NCBI GenBank assembly: GCA_965650335.1
Contig: CBFGOI010000035.1
Span: forward strand, 1-36,298
Length of the DNA stretch: 36,298 bases
Reading direction: 5' to 3'
DNA from: Paradesertivirga sp965650335
GTDB lineage: Bacteria; Bacteroidota; Bacteroidia; Sphingobacteriales; Sphingobacteriaceae
The first letter of the stretch is position 1, and the number at the start of each line of letters is the position of its first letter. The notes beneath the pieces are model-generated. The model saw nothing but the letters and a program-made list of their open reading frames with translations. It searched no databases and was not told the origin of the DNA. Positions 28,101 through 34,410 of the stretch are shown one piece after another. Made by a program: the position numbers and the translations under genes.

Positions 28101-28546
28101 TTGATTCAACGCTAGGTGGTCCGGAAAAGACGGTTGTGTTTAATGATTTAACCGACTGGAGTACTCATGCTGATACTTCAATAAAATACTATTCGGGTAC
28201 AGCTTCGTATACCAAAACATTCACATCAAAAGTGTCTGGAAATAAACCCGTATGGCTAGATTTAGGCAAAGTAGCTAACCTCGCCGATGTTAAGGTTAAT
28301 GGACAATCATGTGGAATTGCATGGACTCCGCCTTACCGCGTGGATATCAGTAAAGCCTTAAAAAAAGGAAGAAATCAATTAACAATAGAAGTTGCGAATA
28401 CATGGGCAAATCGCTTAATGGGCGATCAGCAGTTACCGGAGAATAAAAGAATAACAAAAACGACAGCTCCATACAGGTTGGAAGGGAAACCCTTAGAGGA
28501 GGCTGGATTATTGGGGCCGGTGAGGTTAATGGGGGAAAAAGATTGA
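25190..28546 (+). CDS. Alpha-L-rhamnosidase, GH106-type
   Basis: This is a secreted glycosidase of 1118 aa, normal for GH106. It has a signal peptide (MKLLNTIVYIFLLLSFSLKEVKAQ). The TIM-barrel start is WVFWYWMQASVSKEGITADLEAMKQAGIGGAYLMPIKG, then KIGMHVSDGFALAGGPWITPE, an inserted beta-sandwich around residues 190-310, TFHVDSWECGSQNWSPVFRDEF, and ENGKVVFESGATYNLLVIPG. The C-terminal galactose-binding-like domain ends with LGKVANLADVKVNGQSCG and WTPPYRVDISKALKKGRNQLTIEVANTWANRL. GH106 enzymes cleave alpha-L-rhamnose from pectic or glycosidic substrates. Together with the GH78 gene the locus has two unrelated rhamnosidase folds, which suggests more than one rhamnosyl linkage in the target. Confidence 0.9.
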   Translation: MKLLNTIVYIFLLLSFSLKEVKAQSNDSAKSWVFWYWMQASVSKEGITADLEAMKQAGIGGAYLMPIKGATNPPLFTPVAEQLSPQWWEMVKHALREADRLGLKIGMHVSDGFALAGGPWITPELSMQKVVSSQIAITGGKKTKIVLPQPESKENYYKDIAVYAFPSVPGTGGSTRTIIPKVTTSTGVDASFLIKADNKESLKSNDPLWIQYEFEKPFTARTVFIYTNGNNVQAHRLIIEVSDDGKSFRSIGRLEPPRHGWQDTDEDITHSINPTSAKYFRFTYDKSGSEPGAEDLDAAKWKPSLKLVRLELSSEPRVHQFEGKSGAVWRVSKRTTSQQIADNLCVPLNKIINLSDKLNPDGSLNWKAPKGNWTIMRVGHTSTGHTNATGGAAIGLECDKFNPEAIKLQFNSWYGEALRQAGPDLAPRILNTFHVDSWECGSQNWSPVFRDEFKKRRGYDLLPYLPVMAGIPIESAETSEKFLYDIRKTIAELVNDKFYKTLAQSAKEKGVIFTAESVAPTMIGDGLLHYKTVDIPMGEFWLNSPTHDKPNDMLDAISGAHIYGKNIVQAEAFTTVRMAWNEHPGMLKTLQDRNYALGINKMVYHVFTHNPWMDRKPGMTLDGVGLYFQRDQTWWKQGRAWVEYAERVQTLLQQGKPVADVAVFTGEDIPRRSVLPDRLVPFLPGIFGKDVVEAEEKRLANIGEPMRQIPAGVSNSANMADAEDYVNPLRGYAYDSFNPDALLSAKVENGKVVFESGATYNLLVIPGKSRLNPNNDWMSLEVIGKLLELAKSGARILISEKPKYQPGLQQVESAKFNEVVDELWNGNFSGNIIRGIYHDATFGKIGIERDVDVKDGSGNYAKNIAYTHRESGTDDIYFISNQEQKERILEFSFRRESNVIELYDPVTNRKWQAKDFKFENNHTVVPIKLAPNASLFVIFKKATKGPAIKKTQNWTDFENVQTIAGTWKVSFDSTLGGPEKTVVFNDLTDWSTHADTSIKYYSGTASYTKTFTSKVSGNKPVWLDLGKVANLADVKVNGQSCGIAWTPPYRVDISKALKKGRNQLTIEVANTWANRLMGDQQLPENKRITKTTAPYRLEGKPLEEAGLLGPVRLMGEKD

Positions 28547-28576
28547 CGCAGACAGCGTTCTGAACGCTGTCTGTGT
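28546..28576 (+). terminator. Hairpin at the GH106 stop codon
   Basis: Perfect 11-base arms CAGACAGCGTT (28549-28559) and AACGCTGTCTG (28563-28573), extended by a G-T pair and two more pairs, form a stem that begins at the last base of the TGA. A long A-run follows at about 28590. It is a likely terminator or 3' end and has the look of a dispersed hairpin repeat. Confidence 0.7.
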
Positions 28577-28597
28577 TTGAATAGCTTTTAAAAAAAA

Positions 28598-28740
28598 AAA
28601 CCACAAAGTTCCGGCATTCGCAAGCTAAACCTGATGGAAGCGAAAAGCCCGCAGCGTGTTCAGGGCTTTGAGAATCGGGAGGCGAGGACTTGCAGCGTAC
28701 AGCAGGAAGAAAGAAAATAGCAGCACAAAGGTGCTTTTAA
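28598..28740. repeat. Possible dispersed intergenic repeat with inner AAAGCCC/GGGCTTT hairpin
   Basis: The 242-base gap between GH106 and GH127 has a GC-richer, non-coding block. It contains ACCTGATGGAAGCGAAAAG, an inner stem of AAAGCCC (28644-28650) with GGGCTTT (28663-28669), and GAGGACTTGCAGCG followed by ACAGCAGG. Blocks of this style recur between genes in Pedobacter-like genomes as I remember them. No reading frame is supported. A short AGCAC-AAAG-GTGCT stem with a T-run follows near 28723-28740. Confidence 0.4.
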
Positions 28741-28788
28741 AAAAATAAACCGGCTGGTGAAAACCACCAAAAAAATAAACAGATAAAG

Positions 28789-30819
28789 ATGAACAGGATG
28801 ATTACAAAAGGAACTTTAGCTCTACTCTTTTTGGGTTTAGCATTTAGTGGCTCCGCTCAGGATAAAAGCCTTGTTAATACCTCTCAAAGTCCGCATGCTA
28901 AACTGCAAAGTTTAAATATGAGAGATGTAACATGGACAACAGGTTTCTGGGCCGACCGCTTCAAGGTGGCTAAAGAAACCATGGTGCCGAATATGTGGCG
29001 TATTTATAATGATGCCGAGATCAGTCACGCATTTAAAAACTTTGAAATTGCAGCAGGATTGGATACCGGCAATCATAAAGGTCCTTCTTTCCACGACGGT
29101 GATTATTACAAAACTCTTGAAGCAATGGCTAGTGTTTATGCCGTCAGCCGTGATAAAAAGCTGGATGACATGATGGATAAGGCCATTGCGGTGATTGCAA
29201 AATCGCAACGCGAGGACGGTTATATCTATACCAAGGCGATGATTGAGCAGCGAAAAACTGGTTCAAAGAATCAGTTCCAGGACAGGTTAAGTTTTGAAGC
29301 ATATAACATCGGCCATCTGATGACAGCTGCCTGCGTTCATTACCGGGCAACCGGCAAAACTTCACTGTTGAATGTTGCAAAAAGAGCAACAGATTATCTA
29401 TACAACTTCTACAAGACGGCCTCGCCCACTCTGGCGCGAAACGCTATTTGTCCATCACATTACATGGGTACAATAGAAATGTATCGCACAACCCGCGAAC
29501 CTCGCTATTTAGAGCTTGCTAAAAAGCTAATAGACATCAAAGGAAAGATTGACGACGGTACGGATGATAACCAGGACCGCATTCCTTTCCGCGAGCAGAC
29601 AAAAGCGATGGGACACGCCGTACGCGCAAATTACCTTTGGGCGGGTGCCGCTGATGTGTATGCAGAGACCGGGGATGAAACCTTGAAAAGTACTCTTGAT
29701 TTGATGTGGAATGATATGACATCTCGTAAAATGTACATCACGGGTGGATGTGGTTCTTTATACGATGGTGTATCGCCCGACGGAACATCTTATAATCCTG
29801 TTCAAGTTCAGAAAATTCACCAGGCTTTTGGTAGAGACTATCAGTTGCCAAATTTTACCGCTCATAACGAGACCTGCGCCAACATCGGAAACGTTCTTTT
29901 CAATTACAGAATGTTGCAGTTAACGGGCGATGCTAAATATGCCGACGTGATGGAACTTGCACTTCATAACAGCGTTTTATCCGGCATCAGTTTAGATGGA
30001 AAGAAGTTTCTTTACACCAATCCTTTAGCGTTCTCGGATAAATTGCCGTTTAAACAGCGCTGGTCGAAGGATAGGGTAGAGTATATCAGTTTGTCAAATT
30101 GCTGCCCGCCTAACGTGGTGCGTACAATAGCCGAGGTAGCTAATTATGCTTACAGTATTTCTGATAAAGGGTTGTGGTTAAATTTGTATGGCAGTAATAA
30201 TGTTGCGACCAAGTTGAAAGATGGTTCGAAAATTAGTTTTGTCCAGGAAACCAACTATCCCTGGGATGGCGATATAAAGCTGACGCTACGCGAAACTACT
30301 TCAAAGCCTTATTCGATTTTCTTCCGTATTCCGGGATGGACAGACAATGCTCGGCTTCTAATAAATGGAAAAGCATCAGACCTGAAATTAACATCCGGTC
30401 AATACGCCGAAGTAAACCGTAGATGGAAAAAAGGCGATAAAGTGGAACTAATTTTACCGATGGAAGCTAAACTTGTTGAGGCAAATCCATTAGTGGAAGA
30501 AACACGTAATCAGGTTGCCGTTAAACGTGGTCCCGTAGTGTATTGCCTCGAGTCTGTTGACATGCCTCAGCAAAATATATTCGATGTTTTTATGCCTTCG
30601 AACATTAGTCTAAAACCGCAAACATTAAAAATTGATGGAGCAGATGTTATGAGCCTTGAAGGCGAAGCCAAGTTGGTTGAAAATAAAGACTGGAAGAATG
30701 TACTGTACCGCGAAGTATCTGATCAAAACAAAACAGCAAAGGTTCGCTTAGTTCCCTATTTTGCCTGGGGCAACAGAGGTCACTCGGAGATGTCAGTTTG
30801 GTTGCCTTTAAGCCGGTAG
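28789..30819 (+). CDS. GH127 glycoside hydrolase (DUF1680), beta-L-arabinofuranosidase-type
   Basis: This is a secreted enzyme of 676 aa with a signal peptide (core about 7-22, SGSAQ). The (alpha/alpha)6 barrel shows the GH127 signatures FHDGDYYKTLEAMASVYA, QREDGYIYT and GHLMTAACVHYRATGK. The zinc-and-cysteine active site of this family is complete: Glu361 and Cys363 (AHNETCANIGN) with Cys438 and Cys439 (SNCCPPNVVR), which match Glu338, Cys340, Cys417 and Cys418 of HypBA1, where Cys417 is the nucleophile. The C-terminal part is beta-rich. Beta-L-arabinofuranosidase is the default activity; an aceric-acid-releasing GH127 has been reported from rhamnogalacturonan-II work, so the substrate remains open. 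Confidence 0.92.
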   Translation: MNRMITKGTLALLFLGLAFSGSAQDKSLVNTSQSPHAKLQSLNMRDVTWTTGFWADRFKVAKETMVPNMWRIYNDAEISHAFKNFEIAAGLDTGNHKGPSFHDGDYYKTLEAMASVYAVSRDKKLDDMMDKAIAVIAKSQREDGYIYTKAMIEQRKTGSKNQFQDRLSFEAYNIGHLMTAACVHYRATGKTSLLNVAKRATDYLYNFYKTASPTLARNAICPSHYMGTIEMYRTTREPRYLELAKKLIDIKGKIDDGTDDNQDRIPFREQTKAMGHAVRANYLWAGAADVYAETGDETLKSTLDLMWNDMTSRKMYITGGCGSLYDGVSPDGTSYNPVQVQKIHQAFGRDYQLPNFTAHNETCANIGNVLFNYRMLQLTGDAKYADVMELALHNSVLSGISLDGKKFLYTNPLAFSDKLPFKQRWSKDRVEYISLSNCCPPNVVRTIAEVANYAYSISDKGLWLNLYGSNNVATKLKDGSKISFVQETNYPWDGDIKLTLRETTSKPYSIFFRIPGWTDNARLLINGKASDLKLTSGQYAEVNRRWKKGDKVELILPMEAKLVEANPLVEETRNQVAVKRGPVVYCLESVDMPQQNIFDVFMPSNISLKPQTLKIDGADVMSLEGEAKLVENKDWKNVLYREVSDQNKTAKVRLVPYFAWGNRGHSEMSVWLPLSR

Positions 30820-30931
30820 TTTCCAGTTATGAATGATGAATTAGGAATGATGAATAGGGGCTACTGTAATACTCACAACTCACAAAATTAAAGCAGTACT
30901 TACAACGTACAACCTATAACTTACAACTCAA

Positions 30932-32173
30932 ATGAGGATAACTGCAAAATACTACATAGAAACTCCCTTTGAACTTGAAAAAGCTGCACAGGTTCTCGCA
31001 GGCGAGCAATCGTCAGGAACATTTGTTGAAGTTCCCGGCGAAACAGAGGAGTTGAAAAGTCGCTTCGCGGCAAGAGTAGAATCCATAACACCTTTAGAAA
31101 TAGTTACAGTACCGGCAATTCCAGGGGCGAAGTCAGGCAACGGAAAATATCAACGGGCAATGATAGAAGTTTCATGGTCCATAGAAAACTTTGGGTATAA
31201 CTTACCGGTTTTGATTTCAACTTTACAGGGAAATCTTTACGAAATAACCCAGTTTACCGGTTTGAAGTTGATGGATATTGAGTTTCCGGATTCTTATTCA
31301 CAGCATTTCAATGGACCTAAATTTGGGATTGATGGTTGCAGGAAACTAACAGGCGCGTATGATCGACCTTTAATCGGAACGATTATCAAGCCAAGCATCG
31401 GCATGACGCCGGAACAAACTGCAGAGCTTGTTAAAACTCTGGCTGAAGCCGGAATTGATTTTATAAAGGATGACGAATTGTTGGGCTCATCAGCAAACTC
31501 ACCTTTTGATAAAAGAGTTGATGCTATAATGCGTGTGATCAATGAGCATGCGGATAAAACCGGAAAAAAAGTAATGTATGCTTTCAATATCAGCGATGGT
31601 ATTGATGAAATGCAGCACAACTACGATAAGATAGTTTCTGCGGGCGGAACCTGCGCCATGATCAGTTTAAACAGTGTAGGAATATCGGCAACAAAGAAAA
31701 TATGTGATATTGGTACGTTGGCCATCCATGGTCATCGTAATGGCTGGGGAATGATGAACCGTCATCCTTTACTTGGAATAGAGTTTCCGGCTTATCAAAA
31801 ACTGTGGCGTCTGGCAGGTGTCGATCAAATCCATGTAAATGGTATTCAAAATAAATTCTGGGAATCTGATGATTCTGTCGTTCGCTCGATAGAAGCATGC
31901 TTAAAACCTATGTTTGGTGGTTTTTCGGTTTTACCTGTGGTTTCATCCGGGCAATGGGGTGGACAAGCGCCTGAAACCTATCGACGTACAAAAACCGTCG
32001 ATCTATTGTACATGGCAGGCGGCGGAATCATGGCTCATCCTGCTGGTCCGGCGGGTGGAGTTCGGGCATTACATCAAGCTTGGGAAGCAGCAGTAGATGG
32101 TTTGTCGGTTGAACAGGCAGCAGCAAAATATGCTGAATTTGGTAAATCAGTAGAGAAATTCGGTTCAAAATAA
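30932..32173 (+). CDS. RuBisCO-like protein (RLP), probably a 3-oxo-isoapionate-4-phosphate-cleaving type
   Basis: This is a cytoplasmic RuBisCO-large-subunit homologue of 413 aa. The active-site frame is retained. Lys153 (GTIIKPSIG) is at the RuBisCO Lys175 position, but the second Lys of KPKLG is Ser155. The metal-binding KDDE is at 179-182 with the carbamylatable Lys179. His266/His268 (AIHGHRN), His301 (QIHVNG), Lys308 at loop 6 and the VSSGQWGGQAP phosphate loop are also present. Loss of the second Lys and the altered loop 6 (NGIQNKFWE) argue against CO2 fixation. Its stop overlaps the DUF1537 kinase start (TAATG). RLPs paired with such kinases were assigned to D-apiose catabolism (OiaX/OiaT), where they decarboxylate or hydrolyse 3-oxo-isoapionate 4-phosphate. 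That role fits the apiosidase-like gene here but is inferred. Confidence 0.9.
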   Translation: MRITAKYYIETPFELEKAAQVLAGEQSSGTFVEVPGETEELKSRFAARVESITPLEIVTVPAIPGAKSGNGKYQRAMIEVSWSIENFGYNLPVLISTLQGNLYEITQFTGLKLMDIEFPDSYSQHFNGPKFGIDGCRKLTGAYDRPLIGTIIKPSIGMTPEQTAELVKTLAEAGIDFIKDDELLGSSANSPFDKRVDAIMRVINEHADKTGKKVMYAFNISDGIDEMQHNYDKIVSAGGTCAMISLNSVGISATKKICDIGTLAIHGHRNGWGMMNRHPLLGIEFPAYQKLWRLAGVDQIHVNGIQNKFWESDDSVVRSIEACLKPMFGGFSVLPVVSSGQWGGQAPETYRRTKTVDLLYMAGGGIMAHPAGPAGGVRALHQAWEAAVDGLSVEQAAAKYAEFGKSVEKFGSK

Positions 32174-33546
32174 TGGAGGCGAACAAACTTTTAGTGGCTT
32201 TTTATGGCGATGACTTTACGGGCTCAACCGATGCGTTGGAGTTTTTGAGTCGTGCCGGAATAAAAACTGTTTTGTTTATCGCTCCGCCAACAAAAGAACA
32301 ACTGCAGCGATATAAAGGACTACAGGCAATTGGCGTTGCCGGTATGACAAGGGCAATGTCTCCGGAAGGTATGGAGAATGAATTACAACCGGCATTTACA
32401 GCCTTAAAAGCTTTAAATCCTCGTCATGTTCATTATAAAGTTTGCTCAACATTTGATTCATCGCCGACAATCGGAAGTATTGGAAAGGCGATTGATACTG
32501 GAGCAAAAGTCTTCCAATCAAGGTTTATTCCTCTGCTTGTCGCGGCTCCAATTTTGGGCAGGCACTGCGTTTTTGGAAATCTGTTTGCAAAAATGGGTAT
32601 CGGAAGTGAAGGTAGTATCTACAGGCTCGACCGCCATCCTTCTATGAGCAGGCATCCAACAACTCCTGCAAATGAAAGTGATTTAAGACTCCATCTGGCT
32701 AGACAGACATCGAAGAAAATCGGCCTTATTGATATTCTTCAGATAGAGAAACCTCTGGAAGAGTCAGAACAACTCCTCAACGAATTGGTCGCGTCTGGGT
32801 CTGAGATAATTTTATTTGACGCGCTATACCAGCAACAGCTATCCATCATCGGCGAGTTAATCGATAATAATTCCTCGGAAGAGGAGATCTTGTTCTCTGC
32901 CGGTTCATCCGGAATAGAAATGGCTTTGGCTGCTTATTGGCAAAGGAAGGGTTTTCTCGCCAAGTCACTCCAGTGGGAGGATGTGAAAAATACCGGCCCT
33001 TTATTGGTTGTTTCAGGTAGTTGCTCTCCCGTTACCTCGGCACAGATATCTTATGCAATTTCACACGGCTTTAAAGAAATTGCAATTGATACCGAAAAGC
33101 TTGCGCAAGATGGAATTTCAACTGAATTAATTGAGGCTTATGTTCAGGAAGCTGTTCAGTATATTGACAGTAAACTGGATGTTATTATGCATACAAGCCG
33201 TGGAAACGATGATCCGAGAGTGGAAAAATCTGATACAATCTTTAAATCAAAAGGAATAGCAAAAACAGAAACATCGGTTTTATACGGAACGTTTTTGGGT
33301 CGGATAGTAAAACTGATAACGGAAAGAACAACGGTAAAGAGAGTGGTGATTGCCGGAGGCGATACTTCAAGTCATGCTGCACGAGCTATGGGTATTGAGG
33401 CTGTGGAAATGATTGCTCCGCTTGCTCCAGGTGCTCCCTTGTGCAGGGCGTTTGCTCCTGACTCTGCTATAGACGGACTGGAACTGAACTTTAAAGGCGG
33501 CCAGGTGGGAAAAGAAGACTATTTCGAAATGGTAAAAGGTGTTTAG
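32173..33546 (+). CDS. Four-carbon acid sugar kinase family protein (DUF1537), OiaK-like candidate
   Basis: This 457-aa cytoplasmic ATP-dependent kinase has the N-terminal substrate domain motif FYGDDFTGSTDALEFL (Asp13, Asp14, Asp20) and the HYKVCSTFDSSPTIGSIG segment. In the C-terminal nucleotide-binding domain it has VVSGSCSPVTSAQI, VIAGGDTSSHAARAMG and LNFKGGQVGKEDYF. The family phosphorylates sugar acids such as threonate, erythronate, 3-oxo-tetronate and 3-oxo-isoapionate. Coupling by a one-base overlap to the RLP gene points to consecutive steps: kinase first, then RLP cleavage of the phosphorylated beta-keto acid. OiaK is the best guess, with other 3-oxo acid kinases as alternatives. 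Confidence 0.91.
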   Translation: MEANKLLVAFYGDDFTGSTDALEFLSRAGIKTVLFIAPPTKEQLQRYKGLQAIGVAGMTRAMSPEGMENELQPAFTALKALNPRHVHYKVCSTFDSSPTIGSIGKAIDTGAKVFQSRFIPLLVAAPILGRHCVFGNLFAKMGIGSEGSIYRLDRHPSMSRHPTTPANESDLRLHLARQTSKKIGLIDILQIEKPLEESEQLLNELVASGSEIILFDALYQQQLSIIGELIDNNSSEEEILFSAGSSGIEMALAAYWQRKGFLAKSLQWEDVKNTGPLLVVSGSCSPVTSAQISYAISHGFKEIAIDTEKLAQDGISTELIEAYVQEAVQYIDSKLDVIMHTSRGNDDPRVEKSDTIFKSKGIAKTETSVLYGTFLGRIVKLITERTTVKRVVIAGGDTSSHAARAMGIEAVEMIAPLAPGAPLCRAFAPDSAIDGLELNFKGGQVGKEDYFEMVKGV

Positions 33547-33558
33547 CACTTAAATTAA

Positions 33559-33641
33559 ACTTTGAGTCTTCGCGCCTTCGTGGCTAACAAATTAAATAAA
33601 TACAATTTTGAAACTTTGTGCCTCCGGGCCTTCGTAGCTAA
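33559..33641. repeat. Two direct copies of a 29-base repeat
   Basis: Copy 1 (33559-33587) and copy 2 (33613-33641) both run ACTTTG...GCCTTCGT.GCTAA and match at 24 of 29 bases, separated by 25 AT-rich bases. This resembles a dispersed Bacteroidota intergenic repeat. It separates the RLP-kinase pair from the racemase-fold/transporter genes. Confidence 0.6.
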
Positions 33642-33652
33642 AATAAAAACAT

Positions 33653-33713
33653 ATGAAACCATCATGAGCATGCCGCTGACAAACCGAGATGAATATGCTC
33701 ATGATAGCTTCAT
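33653..33713 (+). promoter_or_regulatory. Long stem-loop upstream of the racemase-fold gene
   Basis: An inner 11-base stem, ATCATGAGCAT (33661-33671) with ATGCTCATGAT (33695-33705), is continued by an outer ATGAA/TTCAT stem (33653-33657, 33709-33713) across a 3x3 internal loop. The terminal loop has 23 bases. It ends 27 bases before the next start codon and overlaps a 25-codon reading frame. It could be a leader RNA structure or a protein-binding palindrome. Confidence 0.5.
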
Positions 33714-33741
33714 CTCCATTAAAAAACAAATTATATTCTGA
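33664..33741 (+). CDS. Possible 25-residue leader peptide coupled to the racemase-fold gene
   Basis: A short frame starts at the ATG at 33664 (MSMPLTNRDEYAHD...) and ends with IIF and TGA at 33739-33741. The TGA shares its last base with the ATG of the next gene (TGATG), the same coupling seen elsewhere in this locus. Its codons span the inverted repeat at 33661-33705, so translation would open that stem. It might be a leader peptide, the scar of a deleted gene, or chance. I do not recognise the peptide. Confidence 0.35.
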   Translation: MSMPLTNRDEYAHDSFISIKKQIIF

Positions 33742-34406
33742 TGAAAATAAAAACTTTAGGCTTAATCCATACCTCCGCAACCCTGGTTCCGGTGTTTCAA
33801 AAACTTTGCGCTGATTACCTTCCGGGAGTTAACGTATTCAACATTGTAGACGACAGTTTAATAAAAGATGTTATCGCGAAAAATGAATTGACCAATAACA
33901 CTGCACGACGCGTGGTTAATTATGTAGGCTCTGCCGAGGCCGCCGGAGCAGATCTTATTATGGTAACTTGCTCATCTATTGGTTCGGCCGTGGAAGCATC
34001 TGCTGCTCTGACCAATGTTCCTGTTCTGCGTGTAGATCAGGCAATGGCTGATATCGCTGTTCAAACTGGAAGCAAAATTGGAGTTATTGCAACGCTCCCT
34101 ACCACTCTTGAACCTACAAGTGATTTGGTACGACGCAGAGCAACGGCTGCCGGAAAGCAAATTGAACTAACATCTATATTGTGCGAAGGTGCTTTTGATG
34201 CCTTAATGAGCGGAGATACAGAAAAACACGATGGCAAGGTAGCAAAAGCGCTAATTGAGCTTTCTACCGAAGTTGATGTAATTGTACTTGCGCAGGCGTC
34301 AATGGCAAGGGTTGTTGACACCCTAGCGGAAGCAGATAAACGAGTTCCAATTCTGGCAAGTCCGGCTTTGGCCGTGCAACATATCGCTGATCTAGCTAAA
34401 GAGTAA
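33741..34406 (+). CDS. Asp/Glu/hydantoin racemase-superfamily protein
   Basis: This 221-aa cytoplasmic protein has the two-lobed aspartate/glutamate racemase fold: KTLGLIHTSATLVPVFQKL at the start, DLIMVTCSSIGSAVEA with Cys77 at the first active-site position, GVIATLPTTLEPT, and DVIVLAQASMARVVD where racemases carry the second catalytic Cys. That second position has no Cys (AQAS, about 184-187), so a two-base racemization is unlikely. A one-cysteine decarboxylase, isomerase or lyase activity on a sugar acid is more likely, as arylmalonate decarboxylase in this superfamily also uses a single Cys, though at the other position. It is followed by the BASS transporter after 4 bases and probably belongs to the same acid-processing operon as the RLP and kinase. 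Confidence 0.82.
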   Translation: MKIKTLGLIHTSATLVPVFQKLCADYLPGVNVFNIVDDSLIKDVIAKNELTNNTARRVVNYVGSAEAAGADLIMVTCSSIGSAVEASAALTNVPVLRVDQAMADIAVQTGSKIGVIATLPTTLEPTSDLVRRRATAAGKQIELTSILCEGAFDALMSGDTEKHDGKVAKALIELSTEVDVIVLAQASMARVVDTLAEADKRVPILASPALAVQHIADLAKE

Positions 34407-34410
34407 GGCC

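Noticed and set aside
30932..32173. True RuBisCO for carbon fixation
   Set aside because: The second Lys of the KPKLG motif is Ser, loop 6 is altered, no small subunit or phosphoribulokinase is nearby, and a sugar-acid kinase overlaps the gene.
33653..33713. Known riboswitch at the long stem-loop
   Set aside because: The loop sequence does not match TPP, cobalamin, SAM, FMN or glycine riboswitch cores that I know; only an unnamed stem-loop can be claimed.
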